Assembly: GCA_902622705.1 (NCBI GenBank)
Contig: CACNQT010000013.1
Coordinates: forward strand, 1-34,010
Source: an uncultured Prochlorococcus sp.
GTDB lineage: Bacteria > Cyanobacteriota > Cyanobacteriia > PCC-6307 > Cyanobiaceae
DNA length: 34,010 nucleotides
Direction of reading: 5' to 3'
How positions within the stretch are numbered: the stretch's first letter is position 1; the number at the start of each line of letters is the position of its first letter. The notes beneath the pieces were generated by a model. The model searched no databases. It saw nothing but the letters and a program-made list of their open reading frames with translations, and was not told where the DNA came from. The position numbers were made by a program, and so were the translations under genes. This document shows, in pieces, positions 1 through 9,861 of the stretch.

Positions 1-1
1 A

Positions 2-1375
2 CTCATCCCATACGTAAAAAAGAGAGGATTTACACATATTGAACTAATGCCAATATCTGAACATCCTTTCGATGGTTCATGGGGATACCAGGTTACAGGC
101 TGGTATGCACCAACAAGTAGATTTGGCACCCCAAATGAATTTAGAGAGTTTGTGAATAAATGTCATCAAGAGGGCATAGGAGTAATTCTTGATTGGGTAC
201 CTGGTCATTTCCCAAAAGATAAGCATGGGTTAGCATTTTTTGATGGTTGTCATCTTTATGAGCATGGAGATTCACGCATAGGTGAACACAAGGAATGGGG
301 AACCTTAATATTTAATTACAGCAGAAACGAAGTAAGAAATTTCTTAGTAGCCAACCTCGTTTATTGGTTTGAAGAGTTTCATATTGATGGCATAAGAGTA
401 GATGCTGTAGCTTCAATGCTTTATAGAGATTATCTAAGGCCAGACGGGGAATGGATACCCAATGAAAATGGTGGGAATGAAAATATTGAAGCCGTTAAAT
501 TTCTTCAACAGGCTAATCATGTACTCTTCCAACATTTCCCAGGTGCACTTTCAATAGCCGAAGAATCAACAACTTGGCCAATGGTTACCAAACCTACTGA
601 TATGGGAGGGTTAGGATTTAATTTGAAATGGAATATGGGATGGATGCATGATATGCTCGATTATTTTGAGATAGATCCTTGGTTTAGGCAATTCCACCAG
701 AATAGTGTAACTTTCTCAATAACATATAACTATACAGAGAACTTTATGCTTGCTCTTAGTCATGATGAGGTTGTCCATGGGAAGAGTCATCTTTTGCATA
801 AAATGCCTGGCGATGACTGGAAGAAATATGCAAATACTCGAGCTTTACTAACTTATATGTGGACCCACCCTGGTAAAAAAACGATATTTATGGGAATGGA
901 ATTTGGGCAAAGACAAGAATGGAATGTTTGGGATGATCTGCAATGGGAGTTACTAGAATTTGAGCCTCATAAAGGTATCAGAAATTTGATTGATGACCTA
1001 AACGTACTTTATAAAAATGAACCTGCGTTATGGAAAAACGACTTTGATCCTTATGGATTCCAATGGATTGATTGTAATGACAAATCTAATTCGGTAATAA
1101 GTTTTATGAGAAGAGAAAACGATACCAATGAGTGGCTTGTTGTAGTTGCCAACTTTACACCTAATACTCATGGTTCATATAAAGTAGGTGTTCCTGTAGA
1201 AGGATTTTATAAGGAGATATTTAATTCAGATGGATCTAGATATGGAGGCAGTAATAAAGGAAATATGGGAGGTAAAGAAACTATAAATTACAATATTCAT
1301 GATTATCAAAATGCTCTAGAACTTGCTTTACCCCCATTAAGCGTGAGCATCTTCAAACATCAATCAAAAAAATAA
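2..1375 (+). CDS. glgB: 1,4-alpha-glucan branching enzyme, C-terminal part (5' end outside window)
   Basis: The reading frame is open from base 2, so the gene begins upstream of the window; about 457 residues are visible of a family usually 630-770 long. GlgB makes alpha-1,6 branches in glycogen, the cyanobacterial carbon store. The visible part holds most of the GH13 barrel: [19 protein letters not shown] at the start, [11 protein letters not shown], the nucleophile region [11 protein letters not shown], the acid region SIAEES and the LSHDEVVHG motif, followed by the all-beta C-terminal domain. The first in-frame ATG (47) lies inside the conserved barrel and cannot be the true start. A stem-loop follows the stop codon. 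The call is secure from the motifs. Confidence 0.96.
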   Translation, partial: LIPYVKKRGFTHIELMPISEHPFDGSWGYQVTGWYAPTSRFGTPNEFREFVNKCHQEGIGVILDWVPGHFPKDKHGLAFFDGCHLYEHGDSRIGEHKEWGTLIFNYSRNEVRNFLVANLVYWFEEFHIDGIRVDAVASMLYRDYLRPDGEWIPNENGGNENIEAVKFLQQANHVLFQHFPGALSIAEESTTWPMVTKPTDMGGLGFNLKWNMGWMHDMLDYFEIDPWFRQFHQNSVTFSITYNYTENFMLALSHDEVVHGKSHLLHKMPGDDWKKYANTRALLTYMWTHPGKKTIFMGMEFGQRQEWNVWDDLQWELLEFEPHKGIRNLIDDLNVLYKNEPALWKNDFDPYGFQWIDCNDKSNSVISFMRRENDTNEWLVVVANFTPNTHGSYKVGVPVEGFYKEIFNSDGSRYGGSNKGNMGGKETINYNIHDYQNALELALPPLSVSIFKHQSKK

Positions 1376-1392
1376 GAAAACTCATTTAACTT

Positions 1393-1425
1393 AGTGTTTC
1401 ATATAAATGTTCATATAACACTTTT
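1393..1425 (+). terminator. Possible weak terminator after glgB
   Basis: AGTGTT and ATAT pair with ATAT and AACACT around an eight-base loop, with a two-base bulge on the left arm, and a short run of T follows. The stem is AT-rich and the T-run is only four bases, so this is a weak candidate. It lies 18 bases after the glgB stop and before hemE, where a transcript end would make sense. Confidence 0.35.
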
Positions 1426-1499
1426 ACTCGGCTTAGCATTGTAAGATTTTTAAGTTGGAATTTTAAAAAATTTTTTTTAAAAACATATTGAATTGAAAA

Positions 1500-2540
1500 A
1501 TGGGTGAAAATTTACCGCTACTACTTTCTGCCGCATTAGGTAAAAAAGTAAATAGGCCTCCAGTATGGATGATGAGGCAAGCAGGAAGATATATGAAAAT
1601 CTATAGAGATTTAAGGGAGCGTTACCCAAGCTTTAGAGAGAGGTCTGAGAATCCAGAACTATCATATGAGATTTCAATGCAACCTTTTCATGCTTTCAAA
1701 CCAGATGGTGTGATCCTTTTTTCAGATATTCTCACACCTCTTCCAGGGATGGGCATAAATTTTGAAATAATAGAAAGTAAAGGTCCAATAATTGAGGACC
1801 CAATAAGAACTCTTAACCAAGTAGAAAATTTAAAAGAATTAAATCCAAGTGAGAGTTTAAGTTTTGTTGGGCAAGTTCTTTCTTCGCTAAAAAAAGATGT
1901 GAATAATGAGGCAACAGTTTTAGGTTTTGTTGGCGCACCTTGGACTCTTGCTGCATATGTTGTTGAAGGTAAAAGCAGTAAAAATTATTCTTTAATAAAA
2001 TCAATGGCTTTTAAAGAACCAGATTTACTTCATAAACTTCTTGATCATTTCGCAAAATCTATTGGTGAATATCTTAAATATCAAATAAATTCTGGAGCTC
2101 AAGTAGTACAAATTTTTGATTCATGGGCAGGCCAACTAAGCCCACAAGATTACGATATCTTTGCTGGGCCTTATCAAAAAAAAGTTGTTGATATTGTAAA
2201 AGCGGAATACCCTGAAACACCAGTAATACTTTACATTTCAGGAAGTGCTGGTGTTATAGAAAGAATGGCAAAAACTGGAGTAGATATAATCTCATTAGAC
2301 TGGACAGTAGATATTGAAGAGGCTTGTAAAAGAATCCCTAGTGGGATAGGCATTCAAGGTAATGTTGACCCTGGCATTTTATTCGGAAACAAAGAATCAA
2401 TAAAAGAAAGGATAGATAATACTTTCAATAAAATTAAAGATAGGAAATATATTCTTAATTTGGGTCATGGAATTTTACCTGGGACTCCAGAAGAAAATGC
2501 TCAAACTTTTTTTGAACATGGAAAAAAACTCACTTACTAA
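1500..2540 (+). CDS. hemE: Uroporphyrinogen decarboxylase
   Basis: This cytosolic enzyme removes the four acetate carboxyls of uroporphyrinogen III to give coproporphyrinogen III, on the shared path to heme, chlorophyll and bilins. The 346 residues match the family's usual length. The N-terminal signature [13 protein letters not shown] (residues 19-31) supplies the substrate-binding arginines R26 and R30. The catalytic aspartate is D76 in ILFSDILTP. The second signature, [16 protein letters not shown], is present, as is the C-terminal [11 protein letters not shown] motif. An ATG start is used without an obvious Shine-Dalgarno sequence. The next gene begins 8 bases after the stop, which suggests cotranscription. 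Confidence 0.98.
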   Translation: MGENLPLLLSAALGKKVNRPPVWMMRQAGRYMKIYRDLRERYPSFRERSENPELSYEISMQPFHAFKPDGVILFSDILTPLPGMGINFEIIESKGPIIEDPIRTLNQVENLKELNPSESLSFVGQVLSSLKKDVNNEATVLGFVGAPWTLAAYVVEGKSSKNYSLIKSMAFKEPDLLHKLLDHFAKSIGEYLKYQINSGAQVVQIFDSWAGQLSPQDYDIFAGPYQKKVVDIVKAEYPETPVILYISGSAGVIERMAKTGVDIISLDWTVDIEEACKRIPSGIGIQGNVDPGILFGNKESIKERIDNTFNKIKDRKYILNLGHGILPGTPEENAQTFFEHGKKLTY

Positions 2541-2548
2541 TCAAAGTC

Positions 2549-3532
2549 TTGGCATATAAAAACTTACTAATCACAGGTGCGAGTGGATGTGTTGGCCAAT
2601 ATTTAGTTAATTGGTTTTTAAAAAACACAAAATTCAGGCTTTATCTCATGGTAAGAGACAAAAGTAAGTTGCCAATTTCTTTTCAAGAAAATAAAAAAGT
2701 CAAGTTAATGGTCTGTGATATAAGGGAATCAAATATATATAAAAAGGAAATTAGTCAAATTAATTACCTAATTCATACTGCTACAGCTTGGGGAGATCCA
2801 AAAAGAGCCTATGAAGTAAACATTAAAGCTTTTGAAGAATTACTTGAAATGCTTGATATTGAAAAGTTAGAAAAGATTATTTATTTTTCAACAGCTAGTA
2901 TTCTTGATCCACAAACAGAATTAATAAGGGAATCATTGATTTATGGAACAGAGTATATTCAAACAAAATACGAATGTTTCCAGAGACTTAGAGAAAGCTC
3001 ATTTGCAGAGAAAACTTTCGCTGTTTTCCCTACCTTGGTTTTTGGAGGAAATCTTGGAAAAAAAAGTAAATATCCAGTAAGTTATTTAACTAGTGGATTG
3101 AAAGAAATCGGGAAATGGCTTTGGCTAGCAAGATTTTTAAAACTCGATTCTAAATTTCACTTTATACACGCAAATGACATAGCCCAAATTTGCGGGTTTT
3201 TAATTAAAAATCATAAAGAAGAGCAATACAAAGGCTTTAGAAAATTTGTCCTAGGTCAGAAATTCATTTCAATTGATCATGCCATAATTACACTTTTAAA
3301 AAGAAACAATATGAGGAGATATTTTGCGATACCCCTTACAAAAAAAATTCTAAAAATATTATTAAGAATTCTCCCCATCCAAACCACCCCTTGGGATAGC
3401 TTTAGTATCAAAAAATATGACTTTAATCATGTCCCCATCACTAATCCTGAGACTTTCAAACTTAAAAGTTATGCCAAATCACTAAATGATATTTTAAGGT
3501 TATCAAAGTTACCAAGCTGTAATAACAATTAA
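2549..3532 (+). CDS. NAD-dependent epimerase/dehydratase family protein (extended SDR)
   Basis: The protein has 327 residues and starts at a TTG codon 8 bases after hemE. The N-terminus gives a Rossmann dinucleotide motif GASGCVGQ (about residues 10-17). An acidic D follows in VCDIRES, and a HTATAWG segment corresponds to the third strand. The active-site pair seems to be in EYIQTKYE, of the YxxxK type. This places it among the extended short-chain dehydrogenases such as nucleotide-sugar epimerases, ketoreductases and 3-beta-HSD-like enzymes. The C-terminal half, which sets the substrate, is lysine-rich and not recognisable, so no substrate is proposed. Its position behind hemE may be only an operon convenience. 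Confidence 0.85.
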   Translation: MAYKNLLITGASGCVGQYLVNWFLKNTKFRLYLMVRDKSKLPISFQENKKVKLMVCDIRESNIYKKEISQINYLIHTATAWGDPKRAYEVNIKAFEELLEMLDIEKLEKIIYFSTASILDPQTELIRESLIYGTEYIQTKYECFQRLRESSFAEKTFAVFPTLVFGGNLGKKSKYPVSYLTSGLKEIGKWLWLARFLKLDSKFHFIHANDIAQICGFLIKNHKEEQYKGFRKFVLGQKFISIDHAIITLLKRNNMRRYFAIPLTKKILKILLRILPIQTTPWDSFSIKKYDFNHVPITNPETFKLKSYAKSLNDILRLSKLPSCNNN

Positions 3533-3591
3533 AATTCTCGCAGTTAGGCTCCCAAAGCCTTGTAATATATATAAATAAGTAAATTTTAATT

Positions 3592-3942
3592 ATGCTACGT
3601 TCAATCTTCGCAGGGTTATTCGCAATAGTTTTAACTCTAGGTTTAGGAATTTCATCAGTTTCAGCTAAGACTGTTGAAGTAAAACTTGGAACGGATGCTG
3701 GAATGCTTGCATTTGAACCAAGTACGGTAACCATTAGTGCTGGTGATACAGTTAAATTCGTCAATAATAAATTAGCTCCTCACAACGCAGTTTTTGATGG
3801 ACATGAGGAATTGAGTCATGCAGATCTAGCTTTTGCTCCAGGAGAATCTTGGGAAGAAACATTTGATACTGCAGGAACTTATGATTACTATTGCGAGCCT
3901 CACAGAGGAGCTGGAATGGTAGGTAAAGTTATTGTTGAATAA
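3592..3942 (+). CDS. petE: Plastocyanin precursor
   Basis: Plastocyanin is the soluble blue-copper protein of the thylakoid lumen that carries electrons from cytochrome b6f to photosystem I. The 116-residue precursor has a signal peptide with a hydrophobic core at residues 5-20 and a likely cleavage after SVSA at 25. The mature protein is about 91 residues, slightly shorter than the usual 97-105. All four copper ligands are visible: H64 (APHN), C101 (YYC), H104 (EPH) and M109 (AGM). The gene stands alone with its own AT-rich upstream region of about 60 bases, in which a TAATAT sequence could serve as a -10 box. Confidence 0.98.
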   Translation: MLRSIFAGLFAIVLTLGLGISSVSAKTVEVKLGTDAGMLAFEPSTVTISAGDTVKFVNNKLAPHNAVFDGHEELSHADLAFAPGESWEETFDTAGTYDYYCEPHRGAGMVGKVIVE

Positions 3943-4006
3943 ATGTTTTAATAATTAACTACTTTTTTACTTAAAACTTAATACACTCACAATTATATTT
4001 TGATTG

Positions 4007-6589
4007 ATGAAAATAGTCCCAAGCGAATTTTCTGATTCTGCTTGGGACTGTTTTATTTTGGCCAAAGAAATTGCTTATAAAAATCATCAACAAAACGTAG
4101 ACTCTGACAATTTATTTTTAGCTCTTATAAAAAAAGACGATTTTACAAAAAAAATCTTAAAAAATAATAATGTAAATATCAAAGAGATTGAGAAAGAAAT
4201 AATGTCTTCTTTAAATTTGAAGGCAAAAATGAAAGATAAACAAGATAATTTATATATCGGAGAGACTCTTCACAAAATATTTTTGAAAGCGAATGATATT
4301 AAAAATACTTTAAATGATGTAGTGATATCAACAGAACACTTAGTTTACGGTTTCACTTATGATGATAAATATGGATTTCAAATTTTAAATCAAAAAGGGT
4401 TTCCAGAATTTATTGAAACTATAAAGAAAATGAAGTCAGATCCAGGCGTAAAAAACGAATTTGATACTTCTAATGAGTCTTTGGAAAAATATGGTGTTGA
4501 TCTAACTCAATCTGCACGAGATGGAATTTTAGACCCAGTTATTGGAAGGGATGAAGAGATTAGAAGAACAATTCAAATATTGAGTAGAAGAACAAAAAAC
4601 AATCCGGTTCTCATTGGAGATCCTGGGGTTGGGAAAACGGCCATTGTTGAAGGGTTGGCTCAAAGAATTATTAATGGCGATGTACCTTCTGCTCTACAAG
4701 ATAGGCAACTAATTTCATTAGATATGGGTTCACTTATAGCTGGAGCAAAATATCGTGGAGAATTTGAAGAAAGAATAAAAAATGTCCTTAAGAAAGTTAA
4801 GGAATCAGAAGGAAAGATCATTCTTTTTATTGATGAAATTCATACAGTCGTTGGAGCTGGTGCTAGTGGAGGTTCTTTAGATGCAAGCAACCTATTAAAA
4901 CCAATGCTTGCAAGAGGAGAACTAAGATGTATTGGTGCTACAACTATTATTGAACACAAACAAAATATAGAAAAAGACCCTGCTTTAGAACGAAGATTTC
5001 AGAAAATAAAAATTGATGCTCCTTCAATAGAAGATACTGTATCAATATTAAGAGGATTAAGAGAAAGATATGAAGTCCATCATAGTGTAAGAATTTCTGA
5101 TAATGCTTTGGTTGCAGCAGCCACCCTAAGCGAAAGATACATTAACGATAGATTTCTTCCAGACAAAGCGATAGATCTAATCGATGAAGCAGCCTCAAGA
5201 TTAAATATGGTCATAACTTCCAAACCCGAAGAAATTGATGAGATTGATCGAAAAGTCCTTCAGTTTGAGATGGAAAAATTATCTTTAAAAAGAGAAACAG
5301 ATGATTTTTCAATAGAAAGATTAAAAAAAATCAATAATGAACTTATATCCCTTAAAGATAAACAGGCAGAATTAGGCGCTCAATGGAAAAAAGAAAAAGA
5401 TGAAATTGATGAGATTAGCACCATAAAAGAAGAAATTGAATCTGTTCAATTGCAAATAGATCAAGCCAAAAGGAGTTTTGACCTCAACAAAGCAGCAGAA
5501 TTAGAATTTGGAACTTTAAATTCTTTACAAAAAAAATTGAAAGAGAAAAGTGAGTCCTTAGTAAATTCTCAAAAAAATGGAGATACAAATCTTTTAAGAC
5601 AAGAGGTGACTTTTGATGATATTGCAGAAGTTGTCTCTAAGTGGACCTCTATTCCAGTACAGAACTTAAACCAGTCAGAGAAAGATAAACTCTTGAGCCT
5701 TGAGTCAATCCTTAAAGAAAAAATTATTGGTCAAGATAGTGCAATTAGGGCAGTTGCAGATTCCATTAAGAGATCAAGGACTGGTCTAAATGATCCAAGC
5801 AAGCCATTAGCCAGTTTTCTCTTTTTAGGTCCAACTGGTGTTGGAAAAACAGAGCTAAGTAAAGTAACAGCCAAATTAATATTCGATTCAAATTCTTCAA
5901 TTACGAGACTGGACATGTCTGAATATATGGAAAAGCATTCAGTGAGCAAAATTATAGGTGCGCCTCCTGGATATTTAGGTTTCGAATCAGGCGGTCAACT
6001 AACTGAAGCTGTACGCAAAAATCCTTATTCATTAATCCTCCTTGATGAAATAGAGAAAGCTCACAAAGATATTTTAGATATTCTCTTACAGGTTCTTGAT
6101 GATGGAATCATTACTGATGGTCAAGGTCGTACAATCAATTTCAAAAATTCAATCATCGTTCTTACAAGTAATTTAGGAAGTCAATCAATAAATGATTTAT
6201 CCGTTAGAAAAGAAGATACGAATGAAATTAAAAAAGTTGTAGATAAAGAAATTAAAAAATTTTTCAAGCCTGAGTTTTTAAATCGACTTGATGAAATAGT
6301 TATTTTTAATAATTTAGAATTAAATGATATAAAAGAAATTGCAAAAATCCAGCTTCAACATTTAGAAAAAAGACTTAACAAAAAAAACTTAAAATTCAAA
6401 ATTACGGATGAAGCAATTAACCAACTTGTCGAAAATAGTTTCGATCATGCCTATGGTGCAAGGCCTTTAAAAAGAATTATTCAAAAACAAATTGAGACAA
6501 AAATTTCAAATAATATATTGAATAATCATTACCTTAATAAAGACGAGATTAATATTTATCTGATTAATGGAGAGATAAATGTTGATTAA
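4007..6589 (+). CDS. clpB: ClpB-type AAA+ disaggregase (probable second ClpB paralogue)
   Basis: ClpB threads aggregated proteins through a hexameric ring with help from DnaK. The 860 residues (ATG start; a TTG lies one codon earlier) match the full ClpB plan. There is a divergent Clp N-domain at about 1-150, then AAA module 1 with Walker A GDPGVGKT (about 204-211) and Walker [12 protein letters not shown] charged coiled-coil M-domain runs from about 400 to 525. AAA module 2 has Walker A GPTGVGKT (about 608-615), [10 protein letters not shown] and the C-terminal [10 protein letters not shown]. The M-domain separates it from ClpC and ClpA, and there is no IGF/IGL-type ClpP-binding loop. The N-domain is unlike the canonical one, which suggests the non-heat-shock cyanobacterial paralogue; that last point is inference. 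Confidence 0.92.
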   Translation: MKIVPSEFSDSAWDCFILAKEIAYKNHQQNVDSDNLFLALIKKDDFTKKILKNNNVNIKEIEKEIMSSLNLKAKMKDKQDNLYIGETLHKIFLKANDIKNTLNDVVISTEHLVYGFTYDDKYGFQILNQKGFPEFIETIKKMKSDPGVKNEFDTSNESLEKYGVDLTQSARDGILDPVIGRDEEIRRTIQILSRRTKNNPVLIGDPGVGKTAIVEGLAQRIINGDVPSALQDRQLISLDMGSLIAGAKYRGEFEERIKNVLKKVKESEGKIILFIDEIHTVVGAGASGGSLDASNLLKPMLARGELRCIGATTIIEHKQNIEKDPALERRFQKIKIDAPSIEDTVSILRGLRERYEVHHSVRISDNALVAAATLSERYINDRFLPDKAIDLIDEAASRLNMVITSKPEEIDEIDRKVLQFEMEKLSLKRETDDFSIERLKKINNELISLKDKQAELGAQWKKEKDEIDEISTIKEEIESVQLQIDQAKRSFDLNKAAELEFGTLNSLQKKLKEKSESLVNSQKNGDTNLLRQEVTFDDIAEVVSKWTSIPVQNLNQSEKDKLLSLESILKEKIIGQDSAIRAVADSIKRSRTGLNDPSKPLASFLFLGPTGVGKTELSKVTAKLIFDSNSSITRLDMSEYMEKHSVSKIIGAPPGYLGFESGGQLTEAVRKNPYSLILLDEIEKAHKDILDILLQVLDDGIITDGQGRTINFKNSIIVLTSNLGSQSINDLSVRKEDTNEIKKVVDKEIKKFFKPEFLNRLDEIVIFNNLELNDIKEIAKIQLQHLEKRLNKKNLKFKITDEAINQLVENSFDHAYGARPLKRIIQKQIETKISNNILNNHYLNKDEINIYLINGEINVD

Positions 6590-6637
6590 ATATCTAATTT
6601 AAGAAGCCTATATGACTTTAAAATTAACAATTTTAAT

Positions 6638-7111
6638 CTAAGATTTGAACCAATCAGGAATTTCCTCATAACTTGCTTTATTCGATTTATTTTCTTTTGA
6701 TTCTGTTTTCCAACAACATGTTCTGCCCTTATCCTTATCCTGTAAGTATTCATTAGCCCATCTCCAAATTAATTCAGAGGTGAACTCCATTCCCACATTA
6801 TCCATAATTCTCAGATCTAAAGCATCTAAGTCATGTAATTTTTCCCAGTAATTCAGCAAAGGGTCATCTTTATTTATTAGAAAAGTATGGTCAAATTGCT
6901 CCTTTAGTCTATTTTCTAGGGGCTTTAGACTTGAAAAATCGACAACAAATCCGTTTAGGTCTAATTTTTTTGCAGTGAACCAAAAGGTGAATGATCTTGA
7001 ATATCCATGCACAAATCTGCAGTGGCCTTCATGGCGCCATTGCCTATGTGAACAGGGAAAATCCTCGTAACTTTTGCTGCATGAAAATTTCAGAGAATGA
7101 ATATACATCAA
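6638..7111 (-). CDS. 6-pyruvoyl tetrahydropterin synthase / QueD-family protein
   Basis: The 157-residue protein belongs to the T-fold PTPS/6-carboxytetrahydropterin synthase family, which acts on dihydroneopterin triphosphate in pterin or queuosine synthesis. The N-terminal FSCSKSYEDFPCSHRQ segment resembles a variant subgroup. The core motif reads C31-R-F-V-H35-G-Y37, where family members normally have CxxxHGH. The cysteine at the catalytic position and the first histidine are kept, but the second zinc histidine is a tyrosine. The C-terminal section has the acidic MEFTSELIWRWANEYL helix expected for the fold, then a lysine-rich tail of about 30 residues. It converges with clpB, ending 48 bases from it. 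Family membership is good; activity is uncertain because of the tyrosine. Confidence 0.8.
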   Translation of the reverse strand: MMYIHSLKFSCSKSYEDFPCSHRQWRHEGHCRFVHGYSRSFTFWFTAKKLDLNGFVVDFSSLKPLENRLKEQFDHTFLINKDDPLLNYWEKLHDLDALDLRIMDNVGMEFTSELIWRWANEYLQDKDKGRTCCWKTESKENKSNKASYEEIPDWFKS

Positions 7112-7171
7112 TTAACTGTTAAGATAATTTTTAATAAAACACATTGAGTAGGATTTAACATAACGAACATA

Positions 7172-7831
7172 ATGACTTATTCAACTAATTTTTCGATAGA
7201 GGATCTACGCTTTGATAATTATGGATTAATCCCTGCAATAGCACAAGATTGGCTTGACGGATCAATTCTTATGCTTGCTTGGATGAACAAAGAATCTTTG
7301 ACAATGACAATTGAAACCAAAAACGTTCATTATTGGAGTAGATCAAGATCCGAAATTTGGAGAAAAGGAGCTACAAGTGGAAGTACCCAAATTCTTAAGG
7401 AGATAAGATTCGACTGTGATAATGATGCACTAATCCTTTTGATTGAACAAAATGGTTCAGGAGCATGTCACACTGGGGAAAAAAGTTGTTTTTTCAACGA
7501 AATCAAAATTAATCAAAGTGATAAAAAAGAGAAGAAAACAACGCCCTTCTCAAATATTTGCTCTGAATTATTTAATACAATTAACGAAAGATCAATAAAT
7601 CCATCAGAAAAAAGTTATACAAATCATTTATTAACAAAAGGTAGTAATACTATTTTGAAAAAAATAGGAGAGGAATCTGCAGAATTTATAATGGCTTGCA
7701 AAGATAATGATAAAAATTCAATCTCAAATGAAGCTGCTGATTTAATTTATCATCTGCAAGTAGCCCTTATGCATAAAGGGGTTGAGTGGAGAGATATACT
7801 TGCTGTTCTAGAATCAAGAAGAAAAAATTGA
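7172..7831 (+). CDS. hisIE: Bifunctional phosphoribosyl-AMP cyclohydrolase / phosphoribosyl-ATP pyrophosphohydrolase
   Basis: HisIE catalyses steps 2 and 3 of histidine synthesis. The 219-residue length is normal for the fusion. The HisI half (about 1-110) has LAWMNKESL, HYWSRSRSEIWRKGATSG and the zinc/magnesium cysteines C82, C99 and C106 in the CDNDALIL...GACHTGEKSCF block. The HisE half (about 120-215) has GSNTILKKIGEESAEFIMACK and NEAADLIYHLQVAL, the metal-binding acidic helices of the MazG-like fold. It is divergent from the QueD-like gene with a 60-base gap. Another histidine gene, hisG, lies elsewhere in the window, so the pathway is scattered as usual in cyanobacteria. Confidence 0.97.
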   Translation: MTYSTNFSIEDLRFDNYGLIPAIAQDWLDGSILMLAWMNKESLTMTIETKNVHYWSRSRSEIWRKGATSGSTQILKEIRFDCDNDALILLIEQNGSGACHTGEKSCFFNEIKINQSDKKEKKTTPFSNICSELFNTINERSINPSEKSYTNHLLTKGSNTILKKIGEESAEFIMACKDNDKNSISNEAADLIYHLQVALMHKGVEWRDILAVLESRRKN

Positions 7832-7876
7832 ATAATTAAAATTTATAATTTTGAATTCTTTTAGCTTAAATTTATA

Positions 7877-7935
7877 GAAAATAATGTTAATTAACTAATT
7901 AATAATTATTAATTAAATATTAATTAATTATTACA
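7877..7935. repeat. TTAATTAA-rich palindromic tract upstream of the sigma factor gene
   Basis: Overlapping TTAATTAA-type palindromes follow one another just upstream of the sigma gene start and make a region of almost pure A and T. The tract could be a flexible promoter upstream element. It is also what low-complexity drift gives in an AT-rich genome, so function is unproven. Confidence 0.4.
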
Positions 7936-7992
7936 TGTATGGCTTATTACTAAATTAACTATAAGTTGAATATATCGATAAAGAGGTTAATC

Positions 7993-8916
7993 GTGAGTTC
8001 ATTAAGCGATTTTCTTGGTGAAATAGGGCGTCATCAACTCTTGACTCCCGAAAGAGAACTCACAATGGGCAGAAAAGTCCAAGAAATGGTTGTGCTTGTT
8101 AATAGATGTCAAGAGGCTGGAGGTAAAGGGCCTGCTTGCGAATATTCAGATTCTGAGAGAAAAAAAATCAAAATTGGTGAAAAAGCCAAAAATGAGATGA
8201 TAACAGCCAACCTAAGATTAGTTGTGAATCTTGCCAAGAGGTATCAAGGTAAGGGGCTAGAATTGCTGGACTTAATTCAGGAGGGGACATTAGGCCTTAC
8301 AAGAGCTGTAGAAAAGTATGATCCCGCTAGGGGACACAGATTCTCAACATATGCTTATTGGTGGATTAGACAAGGATTAAATAGAGCGTTATCAACTCAA
8401 AGTAGAACTATTAGGATTCCTGTAAATATTAATGAAAAACTTACAAAATTAAGATCGGCAAAATCAAAGCTCATGCAACTTAAAGGTATCCCCCCTACAA
8501 GCAATGAGCTAGCTGATGAAATGAACATAACTAAAGAGGAAGTTGATGAACTCCTCTCTTGTGAATTAAGAAGTATCACTGTTAGTCTCCAAGGTACAGT
8601 TAAATCAAAGTCAGATCCCTCTGAATTAGTAGATATTCTTCCAAGTGATCAGACTCCTCCTATGGAGTTAGCCGAATTAGCTGAGAGAACAGCCTCTGCT
8701 TGGAAGCTATTAGACAAGGCAAATTTAACTGAAAAAGAAAGAAAGATAGTAAGCCTGAGATTTGGTTTAGACGGTTCAAATGAGTGGAGAACTTTAGCTG
8801 AAGTTGCTAGACACATGAGTTGTAGTAGAGAATATTGCCGACAAGTCGTTCAACGTGCACTAAGAAAATTAAGAAAGGCTGGGATACAAAATGGATTAGT
8901 TGATAGTATCAGTTAA
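7993..8916 (+). CDS. Group 2 RpoD-family (sigma-70) RNA polymerase sigma factor
   Basis: A sigma factor of 307 residues that directs RNA polymerase to -10/-35 promoters. The start chosen is GTG 7993, because AGAGG lies at 7982-7986 at a good spacing and the protein then begins SSLSDFLGEIGRHQLLT, a typical cyanobacterial region 1.2. A TTG at 7966 in the same frame is less likely. Region 2 is complete: NLRLVVNLAKRYQGKG, LLDLIQEGTLGL and STYAYWWIRQ. Region 3 and region 4 (LTEKERKIVSLRFGL, then the SREYCRQVVQRALRKLRK helix-turn-helix) follow. The missing region 1.1 and the small size indicate a non-essential group 2 factor rather than the principal sigma. Confidence 0.93.
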   Translation: MSSLSDFLGEIGRHQLLTPERELTMGRKVQEMVVLVNRCQEAGGKGPACEYSDSERKKIKIGEKAKNEMITANLRLVVNLAKRYQGKGLELLDLIQEGTLGLTRAVEKYDPARGHRFSTYAYWWIRQGLNRALSTQSRTIRIPVNINEKLTKLRSAKSKLMQLKGIPPTSNELADEMNITKEEVDELLSCELRSITVSLQGTVKSKSDPSELVDILPSDQTPPMELAELAERTASAWKLLDKANLTEKERKIVSLRFGLDGSNEWRTLAEVARHMSCSREYCRQVVQRALRKLRKAGIQNGLVDSIS

Positions 8917-8941
8917 ACATTTAAAAATTTCATTTATAAGG

Positions 8942-9310
8942 ATGAAAAAGAAATATAAAAACCAAGAAAATATTTATGAAGCTGAAGTATTAGAAAGTTC
9001 AACATTTGATGAGAATATCATCATCAAAATACTTATTAAAGCCGGAAGAACAATTGCCAAACCTGCTTTAGAAGTTTTAGAGATGGCTTTAGATCCCTAC
9101 ACTCCAGCGCAAGTAAGAGTTTCCTTAATGGCTGCCTTAGCCTATTTGATTATGCCCTTTGATCTTTTCCCTGACTTTATGCCTTTAGTTGGTTTTAGTG
9201 ATGATTTTGTAGCCCTCACTGCAGTACTTAGCATATGGAGTAAATACATGTCTCCTTCAATAAGAGCAAGAGCAGAAAAAAAGCTTAATAAATTATTCCC
9301 TTTTTATTAA
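8942..9310 (+). CDS. DUF1232 / YkvA-like small membrane-associated protein
   Basis: The 122-residue protein has a charged N-terminus of about 45 residues, then the DUF1232 core. That core is VSLMAALAYLIMPFDLFPDFMPLVGFSDDFVALTAVL with the characteristic PFDLFPD and G-x-x-DD pattern (D near 78, DD near 89-90). The core contains one or two hydrophobic segments. Function of the family is not established. The start is ATG 8942, 26 bases after the sigma gene; a TTG-initiated extension that overlaps the sigma gene (8900) was set aside. The next gene starts directly at the stop, so the three form a likely operon. Confidence 0.8.
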   Translation: MKKKYKNQENIYEAEVLESSTFDENIIIKILIKAGRTIAKPALEVLEMALDPYTPAQVRVSLMAALAYLIMPFDLFPDFMPLVGFSDDFVALTAVLSIWSKYMSPSIRARAEKKLNKLFPFY

Positions 9311-9631
9311 ATGAGTAAACTATCTCAACAGGAAGAAAAAGAATTAGTCTCCTTCATTAAGGATTGGTTAAAATCTCATGGATATAATCAAAAAGATTTG
9401 GCATATGAATTAAATATTAAATCGAGTAGAACTTCTGAGATTATTTTAAAATTTAACGAATTACATAAAAAAGGAGGTATGTTCAACATCGCAAAAAATC
9501 TAATAAAGATTGAACAAAAATGGCTAAAAGAAATAAAAAATGATTTTCCAGAGAATCACCAAACTCCACCATATAATCAATTAGATATCGACTCTTTAGT
9601 AAAACAAATGAATCACGACACTAGTGAATAA
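9311..9631 (+). CDS. Small helix-turn-helix protein of unknown role
   Basis: The ATG follows the preceding TAA with no spacer, which points to translational coupling with the DUF1232 gene. The 106 residues include a segment, SHGYNQKDLAYELNIKSSRT (about 22-41), that reads like a Cro/CI-type helix-turn-helix. After it come a basic, lysine-rich stretch and an acidic-polar tail. No catalytic motif is seen. It could be a small DNA-binding regulator cotranscribed with the sigma factor, but that is inferred only from the HTH-like pattern and the neighbourhood. Confidence 0.65.
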   Translation: MSKLSQQEEKELVSFIKDWLKSHGYNQKDLAYELNIKSSRTSEIILKFNELHKKGGMFNIAKNLIKIEQKWLKEIKNDFPENHQTPPYNQLDIDSLVKQMNHDTSE

Positions 9632-9861
9632 ATATATTTTTAGAATTTAGTTTATGAACTAGAAATTATCTTCTTTATTAACAAAGAGATTAAAAATAAA
9701 ATTTATTCCAATTAAAATTCAAATTTAATATAGATATATCTTACTTATAAAATAATATAATCAAGGAATAAATTATTAATGAAGAATATTTTTACATATA
9801 AAATATAATATATTGATTAACCTATTAAAATTTAAAGTTAAAATATATCAATAAGTATTAT

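Noticed and set aside
3462-3764. 100-codon frame antisense to petE and its promoter
   Set aside because: Shadow of the plastocyanin frame, with a hydrophobic and random-looking sequence in the part outside the gene.
9632-9861. Possible gene or RNA in the gap before the YciI-like gene
   Set aside because: The stretch is very AT-rich, with no open frame of note, no GC-rich island and no stem of interest.
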